A stretch of 64,000 nt of DNA from COE1 sp965114465 (GTDB lineage: Bacteria; Bacillota; Clostridia; Lachnospirales; Lachnospiraceae). Numbering within the stretch: the first letter of the stretch is position 1; each line of letters opens with the position of its first letter. Below the pieces are notes generated by a model that was not told where the DNA came from, did not search any database, and saw only the letters and a program-made list of their open reading frames with translations. This document shows positions 37,464-45,746 of this stretch, piece by piece. The position numbers and the translations under genes were made by a program. The DNA is taken from assembly GCA_965114465.1 (NCBI GenBank), contig CBCOYO010000001.1:17233-81232 (forward strand), read 5' to 3'.

Positions 37464-39704
37464 ATGAAGAAAAAAGCACTTACATTTATTCTAATCTCTG
37501 CGGTTACAGCACATCTTATTGGTGGCTGCGCAGCGCCTAATTCGGCGACAAATCAAACACAGCGCCCCGCCACAACGCAAAGCGAAGAAATTCCCTCCGC
37601 ATCACAGATAGAAGAAAATATAGGCAACACCGATGAATCTGCCACCACTTTACCCACCCAGCAAGGTATCGGCAATCGTCCTTTGCTTATCCAGACATCT
37701 TCCAACAATGCAGCTCCCAGCGTCACGCCGCAGGTTGCGCCATACACCATTAAATCCGATTTAAGCAATATTGAGAATTTATGGCAGTTTTACTATAATG
37801 AAACAAAAACAGCGCTATTGGTAAAAAATGGATTTGTTGTCAGCGAAAACGGCGGACATGAATTTTTCGAAGGTTATGAACAAAACCGTTATAACCTTAT
37901 CCCCAATTTTATAACAGTCGATTCTCTTATGCATACCTATCACCTGTATTTTAGCCATTTATTAAAAAATATCGAAAAAGAAGCACTTTCGCAGCGTGTA
38001 CTTGCGCTTAGCAATGAAATGCTGCAAGAAAGTATTGCGCAGTATCAAATATTAAAGAACAGCGAATGGGAAAGCGCCGCAAAGTGCAATGTGGCATTTT
38101 TTACTGTCGGCGCTATGCTGCTTGACGAAAATACAGTGCCAATTGATGATGTAAAAGATATTGTACAAACCGAATACGCAAATATTCGTGAAGCAGGTGG
38201 AATTGCGCTGTCAGAAATTACAGGAGATGCCGAAGACTATTCTCAATATATCCCCCGCGGATATTATGAAGGTTCTGAACAACTTGAAAAATATTTTCAA
38301 GCCATGATGTGGTATGGCAGAATCCATTTTCGGCAAGATAATGAGGCGTTAACCCGCAGCGCGCTTCTTATTACAAAAGCACTTACTGATAATACAACAG
38401 CGTATGAATTATGGCAGGCAATTTACGCTGTAACCTCTTTTTTTGCAGGCGCCAGTGACGATTTAGGTGTGTGTGAATATGCACCGATTCTGAAAGAAAT
38501 ATACGGCGATTCCTTTACCGTAGATGCGCTTATCGGTAATACTGACGCATTTGCACAGTTTTGCATGATGACAGCACAGCTTCCGACTCCTTTAATTAAT
38601 TCCATTCCCATTGCAGACGGTGAGAACAATGTAATAAAAGGCTTCCGCTTTATGGGACAGCGGTTTAGTATCGACGCAGCGATTATGCAGCAGCTTATTT
38701 ACAGCAATGTACAAGAAAACAGCCAAGGCTTAAAGCGTATGCTTCCGGATGTGCTCGACGTACCGGCAGCGCTTGGCAGTGATTTAGCATTACAGCTTTT
38801 GCAGGAAAACGGTGTCGCAGACTATGCAAACTACACAGAAAATATGGAACGTCTGCGAAATGCATTCTCAAAAAATAACCAGACACTGTGGTCTGCAAGT
38901 CTTTACGCAAACTGGCTGAACACATTGCGCCCACTGCTGGAACGTAAAGGGGAAGGCTATCCTATGTTTATGCAAAATGAGGAATGGGCTAAGAAAAATC
39001 TGGAATGTTTCGCAGGAAGTTTTACAGAATTAAAACACGATACAGTATTGTATTCCAAGCAGGTTATGGCAGAAATGGGCGGCGGATATGACGAAGAGCC
39101 CGACGACAGAGGCTATGTTGAACCCGAACCCGTTGTCTATACGCGATTTGCCACACTTGCCGATCAGGCAGCACAGGGACTGAAAACATATGGTATGTTA
39201 AATGCTGCTGACGAAGAAAACCTATCGCGTCTATCACAGATAGCAAACCAACTGTTCACGATTTCCAACAAAGAACTGCAAGAAGAGGCACTGACAGACG
39301 AGGAATATGAATTTATCCGCACCTACGGAGGACTTTTGGAACATTTTTGGTATGACGCTATCAAAGATGAAGCAGATTCGGAACATATATTTGCCGAAGA
39401 ATATCCAGCGGCAGTTGTTGTAGATGTTGCGACAGACCCCAACGGCACGGTTTTGGAAATGGCTACCGGCGGGCCGGCTGCTATTGAAGTCGTTGTAAAA
39501 GTGGACGGCAAACTCAAAATCGCACGTGGCAGCGTATACTCTTTCTACCAATTCCCATGGCCGCTTGACGACAGGCTAACTGACAGCAAATGGCGTCACT
39601 ATATTGGTATGCAGGCGGACGACGAGGGAAATTATAATTATGAAATTCCAGAACAAATCCAGAAACCCGATTGGACAGAAACTTACCGCTATCATTGGGA
39701 ATAA
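37464..39704 (+). CDS. DUF3160 lipoprotein
   Basis: A 746-residue exported lipoprotein: N-terminal MKKK, hydrophobic segment and lipobox IGGC (Cys22), then a Thr/Gln-rich spacer to about residue 90. The remainder matches DUF3160 (LWQFYYNETKTALLVKNGFV, then ITVDSLMHTYHLYFSHLLK), a helical extracellular family of unknown function. The start follows AGAGAGGAGCTATTTT. It overlaps the CapA-like gene by 65 bases, so the two are coupled and likely act together at the cell surface. Confidence 0.88.
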   Translation: MKKKALTFILISAVTAHLIGGCAAPNSATNQTQRPATTQSEEIPSASQIEENIGNTDESATTLPTQQGIGNRPLLIQTSSNNAAPSVTPQVAPYTIKSDLSNIENLWQFYYNETKTALLVKNGFVVSENGGHEFFEGYEQNRYNLIPNFITVDSLMHTYHLYFSHLLKNIEKEALSQRVLALSNEMLQESIAQYQILKNSEWESAAKCNVAFFTVGAMLLDENTVPIDDVKDIVQTEYANIREAGGIALSEITGDAEDYSQYIPRGYYEGSEQLEKYFQAMMWYGRIHFRQDNEALTRSALLITKALTDNTTAYELWQAIYAVTSFFAGASDDLGVCEYAPILKEIYGDSFTVDALIGNTDAFAQFCMMTAQLPTPLINSIPIADGENNVIKGFRFMGQRFSIDAAIMQQLIYSNVQENSQGLKRMLPDVLDVPAALGSDLALQLLQENGVADYANYTENMERLRNAFSKNNQTLWSASLYANWLNTLRPLLERKGEGYPMFMQNEEWAKKNLECFAGSFTELKHDTVLYSKQVMAEMGGGYDEEPDDRGYVEPEPVVYTRFATLADQAAQGLKTYGMLNAADEENLSRLSQIANQLFTISNKELQEEALTDEEYEFIRTYGGLLEHFWYDAIKDEADSEHIFAEEYPAAVVVDVATDPNGTVLEMATGGPAAIEVVVKVDGKLKIARGSVYSFYQFPWPLDDRLTDSKWRHYIGMQADDEGNYNYEIPEQIQKPDWTETYRYHWE

Positions 39705-41139
39705 ATTTTTCAAGAAAATATTGTTCATCGTGCCGGCGCTTCTTGGCGTCGGTGCTGTTTTCTATGCCCTATGGCTGCACGGCGTCTTTCTTCCGCACTG
39801 GATTACATGGAATCATAAAACATTTTGGGATCAATCCGGTGCATATGAAATCCAGCTTAACCATAAATCTGTACAAATTCTGTATTTCAACAATCTTCTC
39901 TGGACTTCACCGGATACGATAAAAGTACAAGAGGCGCTATGCTGTGATATTGACAATGACAATAACGACGAACTCATACTGCTTTGCTGGAAAATTGGCC
40001 GCTTTGGCAGGCATAAGCCCTTTTGGATCGAAAAAGATGAGTCAAACTGGTCACAGCATCTTTTCGTATATGAATTACAGGGTACGAAAGTCCAGCCAAA
40101 ATGGATGTCCTCCTATATCGGTTTTCAAGCCCGCACCATGCGCACAAACGGCAAAACTGCCCCTGCCGTCCGTCTATGGCTAACTGATTTAGACAGAATT
40201 GTCAGCAGTTGGTTTTGGGATTCTTGGGGCTTTACAAAAGAAAAAACAGATGTGTCTTTTACTATATTTGGCGATAATCTTATCCATGAACCAATTTACT
40301 GTTATGGATTGCAGCAAGAACCCACATTTGACTTTTTATTTGAAAATATACAAGATGTTATCAAAAATAGTGATATTGCAGTTCTTAATCAGGAAACACC
40401 CTTAACTGACAATCCGCAGCAGTACAGCGATTATCCACGTTTTGGCACACCCGTCAATGTCGGGCAGGCAATTGTTGATGCCGGATTTGATGTGGTTACC
40501 TGCGCAACGAACCATATTTTGGATAAAGGAAGCAGCGGCGTTGATTTTACAAAGGAATTTTTTTCCTCTAACAATATAAAATGCCTTGGTATACAGACAA
40601 CCGACGAAACGGACTATTGCCCTTATGAAATGATTACCCGCAATGGCATCCGCTTTGCGCTGCTCAACTACACCTACGGCACTAACGGATTCAAACTTCC
40701 GGAAAATGCGCCCTATATAGTTCATCGCTTCAACAGCGAAACACAAATCCGCAGTGATATTGCACTGGCAAAACAGAACGCTGACTTTGTGATTGTTTTT
40801 GCCCATTGGGGTACAGAAAATACACAGCAGATAGATGATTTTCAAAGAAAATGGACACAAATTTTCCTAGACTGCGAAGTGGATGTGGTCGTCGGCACAC
40901 ATCCTCATGTGTTGCAGCCCTATAAAATATTAAAAAGCGACAGCGGGCATCCAATGCTGATCTACTATTCTATCGGAAACTATATCAGCGCTCAGCCAAA
41001 AGCTTCCTGCGTCAAAGGCGGCATGGCGACATTTACAGTTTCATTAACTGATTCAGGATATGTCATAACCGATTATTCCCTGCAGCCCCTGACGATCCGT
41101 TGGCATAAAGGCGGGAAATACAGCACGAGCCTTAATTAA
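39640..41139 (+). CDS. CapA-family (PGA_cap) membrane protein
   Basis: A 499-residue protein with an N-terminal membrane anchor (about 22-44), an extracellular segment of about 140 residues with a CDIDNDNNDELILL repeat-like motif similar to VCBS/FG-GAP calcium loops, and a C-terminal CapA domain of metallophosphatase-like fold: FTIFGDNLIHEPI, NQETPL, CATNHILDKG, AHWGTE and VVVGTHPHVLQPY. CapA homologues act in poly-gamma-glutamate capsule formation, but capB, capC and capE are absent, so the substrate is open. The ATG at 39640 lies 65 bp inside the DUF3160 gene; no later in-frame start precedes the anchor. Confidence 0.88.
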   Translation: MKFQNKSRNPIGQKLTAIIGNKFFKKILFIVPALLGVGAVFYALWLHGVFLPHWITWNHKTFWDQSGAYEIQLNHKSVQILYFNNLLWTSPDTIKVQEALCCDIDNDNNDELILLCWKIGRFGRHKPFWIEKDESNWSQHLFVYELQGTKVQPKWMSSYIGFQARTMRTNGKTAPAVRLWLTDLDRIVSSWFWDSWGFTKEKTDVSFTIFGDNLIHEPIYCYGLQQEPTFDFLFENIQDVIKNSDIAVLNQETPLTDNPQQYSDYPRFGTPVNVGQAIVDAGFDVVTCATNHILDKGSSGVDFTKEFFSSNNIKCLGIQTTDETDYCPYEMITRNGIRFALLNYTYGTNGFKLPENAPYIVHRFNSETQIRSDIALAKQNADFVIVFAHWGTENTQQIDDFQRKWTQIFLDCEVDVVVGTHPHVLQPYKILKSDSGHPMLIYYSIGNYISAQPKASCVKGGMATFTVSLTDSGYVITDYSLQPLTIRWHKGGKYSTSLN

Positions 41140-41170
41140 TCCAATAGCAATTTATACTGCACACCGATTA

Positions 41171-41251
41171 AATTTACAGTACAACCAGACTGCGAACCGC
41201 CAGTCATGTACTTTCCTGACGGCATCACTGTAAATTCTGGCGGTTTGCAGT
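41171..41251. other. Interleaved inverted repeats (pseudoknot-like)
   Basis: Arm A AATTTACAGT (41171-41180), arm B ACTGCGAACCGCCAG (41189-41203), A' ACTGTAAATT (41227-41236) and B' CTGGCGGTTTGCAGT (41237-41251) occur in the order A-B-A'-B'. A pairs perfectly and B at 14 of 15 positions. The element lies between the convergent CapA and ribbon-helix-helix genes. Confidence 0.65.
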
Positions 41252-41265
41252 ATATAATGTGTCCC

Positions 41266-41469
41266 TTAATGAATATCCAATTCCGGCGGCACGTCTATTT
41301 CATCTGAAACATATTTTCCGTTCTTCTTACGTTGTCGTACACATTCTGTCAGCAGGTACTCTATTTGTCCATTTACGGAGCGGAAATCGTCTTCCGCCCA
41401 AGCTGCAATTGCATCATACAATTTCGTGGAAAGCCTAAGAGGTACCTGCTTTTTTCCCGATTCTCCCAT
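41266..41469 (-). CDS. Ribbon-helix-helix (Arc-type) DNA-binding protein
   Basis: A 67-residue protein with an Arc/MetJ-like fold: strand KQVPLRLSTKLYDAI, a helix, and VNGQIEYLLTECVRQRKK, then an acidic-proline tail. Such dimers bind short operator repeats. It is the second gene of an operon with the SPFH protein (112 bp upstream, with a hairpin between). Its probable target is the TGATATCAT repeats at the operon promoter. The start follows GAAAGGAGTGCC. Confidence 0.8.
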   Translation of the reverse strand: MGESGKKQVPLRLSTKLYDAIAAWAEDDFRSVNGQIEYLLTECVRQRKKNGKYVSDEIDVPPELDIH

Positions 41470-41526
41470 CCCGATAAGGCACTCCTTTCTTTCTTTGATT
41501 GGGGCACTTTTTTATCTAGCATAGTA

Positions 41527-41575
41527 AGGAACTGTTAATAAATTACTTGTCACAAGTAATTTCTGAACAGTTCCT
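41527..41575. repeat. Hairpin within the SPFH-RHH operon
   Basis: AGGAACTGTT pairs with AACAGTTCCT and, inside, AATTACTTG with CAAGTAATT, giving a near-continuous 49-base hairpin. There is no U-run on the minus strand, so it may protect or attenuate mRNA rather than fully terminate. Confidence 0.7.
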
Positions 41576-41581
41576 AATATA

Positions 41582-42586
41582 TTAATACAAACTGCCAGAA
41601 TTGACAATCGGCTGTGCATCGCGGTTTCCGCAAAGAACCACCAGCAGATTTGACACCATTGCCGCTTTTCGCTCCTCGTCGAGTTCCACAATATGTTTCT
41701 CGCCCAAGCGCTCCAATGCCATTTCTACCATTCCGACAGCACCATCCACAATCATTTTTCTTGCGTCAATCACTGCTGATGCCTGCTGTCTTTGCAGCAT
41801 TGCCGCCGCAATCTCTGTTGCATAGGCAAGATATGTAATCCTCGCTTCTACAATTTCAATTCCTGCTTCTTCTACTCTTTTCTGAATCTCACCACGTATC
41901 CGCTCCGCAACAATTTCACTAGAACCACGAAGACTTCCCTCGTCTGCAATACCATCGCCGGTCGTATCCACATTCGGCGCAACATCATAAGGATAAATCC
42001 GCACAATATCCCGCAGCGCACTGTCACACTGTAATGATAAAAATTCTTTGTAATTATCGACATTAAATACTGCTTTTGCCGTATCGACAACCCGCCAAGT
42101 TACTGCAATGCCAATCTCAATCGGTGTACCAAGACAATCATTAATTTTTTGCTTGCTGTTATTTAATGTCATAATTTTAAGAGAGATTTTTTTGCTCGTT
42201 GCTTCTGCTGATACATTTGCTGCACTGTTTACTGCTCCCCCATTATTCACATCCCCGCTTTGGCTTAACTTCGTCTTTGCCGCCGGATTGATACTGGAAC
42301 AAAATGGATTGACAAAATAAAATCCATCTTCCTTTAACGTTCCCACATATTTTCCGAACAAGGTTAACACAAGTGCTTCCTGTGGTTTTAATACCTTTAA
42401 ACCTCCACATAAAATAATCGCCGCTCCCAAACCAAGAATTGCTAGGATAAATAACACAGGATTTCCGCTGCTGTCAATCATCATTCCCCCAGCAATCAAC
42501 GCTGCAATTGACAATACAAACAGCAAAAGAATTCCAAACAAAGCCGCCATACCATGTTTTTTCCCTGTAATCATTTTTTCTTCCAT
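41582..42586 (-). CDS. SPFH/Band 7 domain membrane protein
   Basis: A 334-residue stomatin/flotillin-like protein. Two adjacent N-terminal hydrophobic helices (about 12-32 and 40-62) are followed by the SPFH domain (LKPQEALVLTLFGKYVGTL; FYFVNPF; IGIAVTWRVVDTAKAVFNV) and a coiled C-terminal helix (ATEIAAAMLQRQQASAVIDARK). Such proteins oligomerise into membrane scaffolds. The start follows GGAGGGTAAGGAT. It is the first gene of a two-gene operon with the ribbon-helix-helix protein, an arrangement that recurs in Clostridia. Confidence 0.9.
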   Translation of the reverse strand: MEEKMITGKKHGMAALFGILLLFVLSIAALIAGGMMIDSSGNPVLFILAILGLGAAIILCGGLKVLKPQEALVLTLFGKYVGTLKEDGFYFVNPFCSSINPAAKTKLSQSGDVNNGGAVNSAANVSAEATSKKISLKIMTLNNSKQKINDCLGTPIEIGIAVTWRVVDTAKAVFNVDNYKEFLSLQCDSALRDIVRIYPYDVAPNVDTTGDGIADEGSLRGSSEIVAERIRGEIQKRVEEAGIEIVEARITYLAYATEIAAAMLQRQQASAVIDARKMIVDGAVGMVEMALERLGEKHIVELDEERKAAMVSNLLVVLCGNRDAQPIVNSGSLY

Positions 42587-42660
42587 ATCCCTTACCCTCC
42601 TAAATACTATGCATAAAAAATATAGTGTTTTAATATGTTAAATATTTTTTGCATATTTAT

Positions 42661-42708
42661 TTGATATCATTATGATATCATTATGCAATGATATTGTCAA
42701 GACAATAT
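42661..42708 (-). promoter_or_regulatory. SPFH-operon promoter with repeated operator motifs
   Basis: Minus-strand TTGACA (42695-42700) and TATCAT (42672-42677) with a 17-base spacer. The -10 region is built from TGATATCAT repeats, and the -35 lies in a perfect inverted repeat ATATTGTC-AA-GACAATAT (42691-42708). These are good candidate sites for the ribbon-helix-helix protein of the operon. Confidence 0.6.
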
Positions 42709-42969
42709 TTTAATAATTTCAGAAAGTATGTCATTTTTGTGGGTATTTCTCAACGGTTCTTTTTTCAGATTCACTAATACCTGCTTTAAGATTGCAAAGT
42801 CCTTTGTTTTTCATGCTATTTTACTTCATACATTATGAGATTCTCCGAAAGGTTTTCTATTGTCTTATCTCTGTCGGGGAAATGTTCCGAAATAATAATA
42901 ATTATGAAAAGTTAAAATTTCTTAAAATAAATTGTACTTAATCAGAAATAGTGTATACGAAATATAGTA
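42709..42969. other. Intergenic DNA with promoter for the ToxI-like RNA
   Basis: AT-rich DNA without a gene. A plus-strand promoter TTGTAC (42932-42937) / TATACG (42954-42959), 16 bases apart, predicts transcription from about 42966, just before the tandem repeats. Confidence 0.45.
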
Positions 42970-43074
42970 GGTGATGCACAGCCTTATAAGTGAGCAAGTT
43001 ATGAGTGGGTGATGCACAGCCCTTAAGTGAGCGAGTTAACAGATGGCAGGGACTACTTAAGTCTCTGCCTTTTC
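42970..43074 (+). ncRNA. ToxI-like antitoxin RNA: two 38-nt tandem repeats plus terminator
   Basis: Repeat 1 (42970-43007) and repeat 2 (43008 to about 43045) both begin GGTGATGCACAGCC and continue with a TAAGTGAGC-AGTTA core. A strong rho-independent hairpin follows directly. In type III toxin-antitoxin systems the antitoxin is exactly such a short tandem-repeat RNA, placed before a terminator and the toxin gene; the repeat also resembles, from memory, the AGGTGAT...TTTAAGTG unit of Pectobacterium ToxI. Two copies is at the low end of the family. Confidence 0.75.
43043..43074 (+). terminator. Terminator between ToxI-like repeats and toxin
   Basis: GGCAGGGAC and GTCTCTGCC form a 9-bp stem (one G-U) with an eight-base loop, followed by TTTTCT. 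In this system such a hairpin sets the RNA:toxin mRNA ratio. Confidence 0.8.
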
Positions 43075-43087
43075 TGTAGATAGACAA

Positions 43088-43360
43088 ATGGGTATTATGA
43101 AAAACAATATTAAAATATATGGTGTGAAAGATGCATACATAAAATACTTGAGTCAATATCAGAAACATTTATTTTTGCATGAAGGCGGATTGTTTGGACA
43201 AAAATATATAGGAACTGTTTTGGATATTAACGGATTTTATTATTTTGCACCATTATCTTCGTTTAAGTCCAAACACAAAAAAATGAAAGAAAGTGTAGAT
43301 TTTATCAAATTAAAAGACTATGCGGTTATCAATATAAATAATATGATTCCGATTCTCTAA
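43088..43360 (+). CDS. ToxN/AbiQ-like type III endoribonuclease toxin, C-terminally truncated
   Basis: A 90-residue protein matching the N-terminal half of the ToxN/AbiQ RNase toxins: KDAYIKYLSQY near the start, IGTVLDINGFYYFAPLSSFK with the conserved Ser-Ser-x-Lys active-site loop, KHKKMKESVDF, and the conserved ININNMIP. Family members are about 170 residues; this one stops right after NNMIPIL, and no continuation is seen in any frame downstream. The helical C-terminal half is therefore missing, and the toxin is probably inactive. The ATG at 43097 is an alternative start. Position right behind the repeat array and terminator supports the assignment. Confidence 0.8.
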   Translation: MGIMKNNIKIYGVKDAYIKYLSQYQKHLFLHEGGLFGQKYIGTVLDINGFYYFAPLSSFKSKHKKMKESVDFIKLKDYAVININNMIPIL

Positions 43361-43563
43361 GAACAATTCTGGCTGCCATTTATCATGAAGGTAAGAGAAC
43401 AGCTTTTAATAATTGCATCACCTGTATATACTGATGTATCCAGTCCATTTACTACAGCTTTGTTTATGGATTGTCCCGTTATGCATTGCTCCAAATACCG
43501 GACTTTGGATTGTCGGCTTTATCTGCCCGCTGCGGCGAAAAAACGCTGTAATCCGCAAATATT

Positions 43564-44313
43564 CTATATCCTGACAACAGGCATATAGGCATAACCCGAC
43601 TTATGATCCAAAGTATCAAACACTTCCAACTCCTGCGCTCCATTTTGAGCCATTCCAAAACCATGCGCTGGCATAAAATAGTCCCTGATATATGCGAAAA
43701 GTTCCCATATCTCGCAGTGTTCCTTACAAACCAGTTGTGATGTTTCCTTATTCGTATATGCCCTTATATATAATGAAGCAGGCATTTTGTATACCTCTAC
43801 ATCGTCGGGCTGTTCTTCCGTCGTAACCTCCCGCACAAATCCATATGCGCGCTGGCTCATATCACGCCAAAAATTGACACTTAGATTGACATCATAAATT
43901 GGCAGTACCGTTTCCTTCAATTTGCTAAATGCCGTTTGTTTTTCTTCTTCTGACGATGCGTCGATTGCTGTGTTAAAGCTGTCTTCACTCTGAAAATCCT
44001 TTGCATATATTATTTTTCCGGCAAATATTGTTTCCGGCTTCTCAACAATCTCAAAGCGCGCTCCGTTTATCGTTATTGTATCTACGATTTTCTCCGCATT
44101 TTGTATTTCGGTATCCAGCAAGTCGTCAACAGAAATATGAAAAATTTGTGCCAGCAATTTTAAATTATATACGTCTGGTAGACAATCTCCGTTCTCCCAC
44201 TTCGACACAGCCTGTTCCGATACACCAATCTTAAACGCTACCTCTTTCTGAGAGTATTCATTCTTCAACCGAAATGATTTCACCCGTTTTCCAAAGTCAA
44301 CCTGATTAAACAT
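43564..44313 (-). CDS. XRE-type regulator with GyrI-like effector-binding domain
   Basis: A 249-residue regulator: N-terminal Cro/C1 helix-turn-helix (about 5-62: KRVKSFRLKNEYSQKEVAFK, SEQAVSKWENG) and a C-terminal GyrI/AraC effector-binding fold (about 85-249) with KPETIFAGKIIY and the closing YAYMPVVRI. Such folds bind small hydrophobic ligands. The start at 44313 follows AGAAGGAGAACAC. No regulated partner is obvious next to it. Confidence 0.88.
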   Translation of the reverse strand: MFNQVDFGKRVKSFRLKNEYSQKEVAFKIGVSEQAVSKWENGDCLPDVYNLKLLAQIFHISVDDLLDTEIQNAEKIVDTITINGARFEIVEKPETIFAGKIIYAKDFQSEDSFNTAIDASSEEEKQTAFSKLKETVLPIYDVNLSVNFWRDMSQRAYGFVREVTTEEQPDDVEVYKMPASLYIRAYTNKETSQLVCKEHCEIWELFAYIRDYFMPAHGFGMAQNGAQELEVFDTLDHKSGYAYMPVVRI

Positions 44314-44448
44314 ACGTGTTCTCCTTCTTTTATACAATTTTAAATACAACAAGTTTCTATGTTTTTATTCTAACTTACATCTAAACAGGAAACAACTTTA
44401 TATCTTTTTATGAAAACGGCGAAGAACTCAACCGTAGGTTGTCTTTAT

Positions 44449-44913
44449 CTATTGCAAGCATTCCGGATCTCCTATCTCCTCATTTCCAAGATATTTTATA
44501 TATTCTTTTCCTTCATAAAAATTCATTATCGGACGCCGGAGTTTTGACGGGAACAATGGTAATTTATTCAGTATAGATAAATCCAGCCAGTCAAACCCAA
44601 CTTGATTCGTATCACCATGAAGTATTGCATTTGGATCATTTCCCAAGTAATCACATAAAAATACGAAATCCACTCTGTGAAAACTTTCACCGTGAACTCC
44701 CTCAATAACAAAAAGCAAATCTTTACATTTAACCTTTATGCCTGCTTCTTCTCTAACTTCTCGTTCAACCGTCTGAGGAAGCATTTCTTCGCAGTCTTGA
44801 CCTCCGCCGGGTAAAATATACCATTCCTCCCTGCCGTCATTCAACTTAATTGCAAGCAGTCTACCATTTTGAATTATAACTGCTTTCGCAGAAGTTCGTA
44901 TTTGCCTTGACAT
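44449..44913 (-). CDS. Nudix hydrolase
   Basis: A 154-residue Nudix enzyme with the intact box GGGQDCEEMLPQTVEREVREE (about 36-56). The substrate is probably a nucleoside diphosphate derivative but cannot be named. I start at the ATG at 44913; a GTG at 44922 and ATG at 44925 are nearer to GGAAAGGA. The leader (44911 to about 45000) is closely similar to that of pyrF. Confidence 0.87.
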   Translation of the reverse strand: MSRQIRTSAKAVIIQNGRLLAIKLNDGREEWYILPGGGQDCEEMLPQTVEREVREEAGIKVKCKDLLFVIEGVHGESFHRVDFVFLCDYLGNDPNAILHGDTNQVGFDWLDLSILNKLPLFPSKLRRPIMNFYEGKEYIKYLGNEEIGDPECLQ

Positions 44914-45142
44914 ATTTTTCACCATTCCTTTCCAGTCACAAACAAAACCTAAAAGAAACTTTCACACTTCACAGTGCGAATTTTCTTTCACTCTTTAATC
45001 CTTTCACTACTTCTAAAGAATACATTCTTAGGAACTGAAAAAATAACATAACAATATGGTGCAGGATATAGCTTCGAGAGTGCAAGTCAAAAGCATAAGC
45101 ATAGAAGGCTATGTTTTTGACCTGTACAATCGGAAACACAGA

Positions 45143-45307
45143 CTAGTACCCCGTTTTTTAATTCCTCATATACCCAGCACTCGCTATTTGCATCATTGCT
45201 GCGTTGTCGTCAGTCAACGATGCCACCGCATCGCTTCCTTCCTCCGCCTTGCACTGATGCAAATATTAAGCACTTTGTATATAAGGATTAAGAAAACGGC
45301 GTACTAG
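45143..45307. repeat. R5: 165-bp long hairpin element
   Basis: The ends are about 30-bp imperfect inverted repeats (CTAGTAC-x-CCGTTTT... with ...AAAACGG-x-GTACTAG). Inside, ATTTGCATCA and TGATGCAAAT form a second perfect pair, so the element folds almost end to end. It is MITE-like in shape; no other full copy is in this window. Confidence 0.75.
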
Positions 45308-45321
45308 CAAAATTGTTATAA

Positions 45322-45420
45322 TACATAACGCCAGAATTTACCATTCTGCACTGGTTAAACGTATATGGCTGGCATTATGTAGTCAGGTTACTCGGAAATT
45401 TTAACTGTTAAGCAGTATAA
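45322..45420. repeat. R3 interspersed repeat, copy 1
   Basis: A 99-bp element, CATAACGCCAG paired with CTGGCATTATG (one mismatch), then the conserved TCAGGTTACTCGGAAATTTT and TTAAGCAGTATAA. The second copy is at 49391-49489. Confidence 0.8.
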
Positions 45421-45517
45421 GTAATTTATTTACAGTTCCTTATATCTGTATCTTCATATATCACAATTGACCCTTCGATTATACCACTTCCAATTTCCAT
45501 TTGCCACATAAATTATA

Positions 45518-45617
45518 GAGGCTGTCGCAATAAGCCTTGATTATACAAAATATCGTGTTAAACGCAACACGTTATTATAATATCTTGTATAGATCTTCCT
45601 TAATGCGACAGCCCCTC
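45518..45617. repeat. R4 interspersed hairpin repeat, copy 2
   Basis: GAGGCTGTCGCAATAAG at one end, TTAATGCGACAGCCCCTC at the other, with a TTGATTATACA / TATCTTGTATA interior. It is related, in the opposite orientation, to the copy at 8502-8599. Confidence 0.8.
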
Positions 45618-45643
45618 ATATTTCTTATTGTTATCAACCTTGC

Positions 45644-45746
45644 TATACTCACGAACGATTCGATTTTCCTTTCTGCACAGCATTATTGCCCGCTTATGCA
45701 ATATGAGTTGTGCAGAAATTGGAAAATCTTAACGGTCGTCAGTATA
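45644..45746. repeat. R6: 103-bp hairpin element
   Basis: Outer imperfect arms TATACT...GATTTTCC and GGAAAATC...AGTATA plus a perfect inner pair TTTCTGCACA / TGTGCAGAAA. The sequence from about 57452 resembles one arm only. Confidence 0.65.

Noticed and set aside
42970..43045. CRISPR-like direct repeats
   Set aside because: Only two units, directly adjacent with no spacers, followed by a terminator and a toxin gene.
42938..43168. Minus-strand open frame over the repeat array
   Set aside because: It is a shadow created by the tandem repeats and the terminator; it has no ribosome site and the plus-strand ToxI-like reading explains the region.
45143..45307. Insertion sequence
   Set aside because: No transposase or coding frame inside; only terminal inverted repeats.
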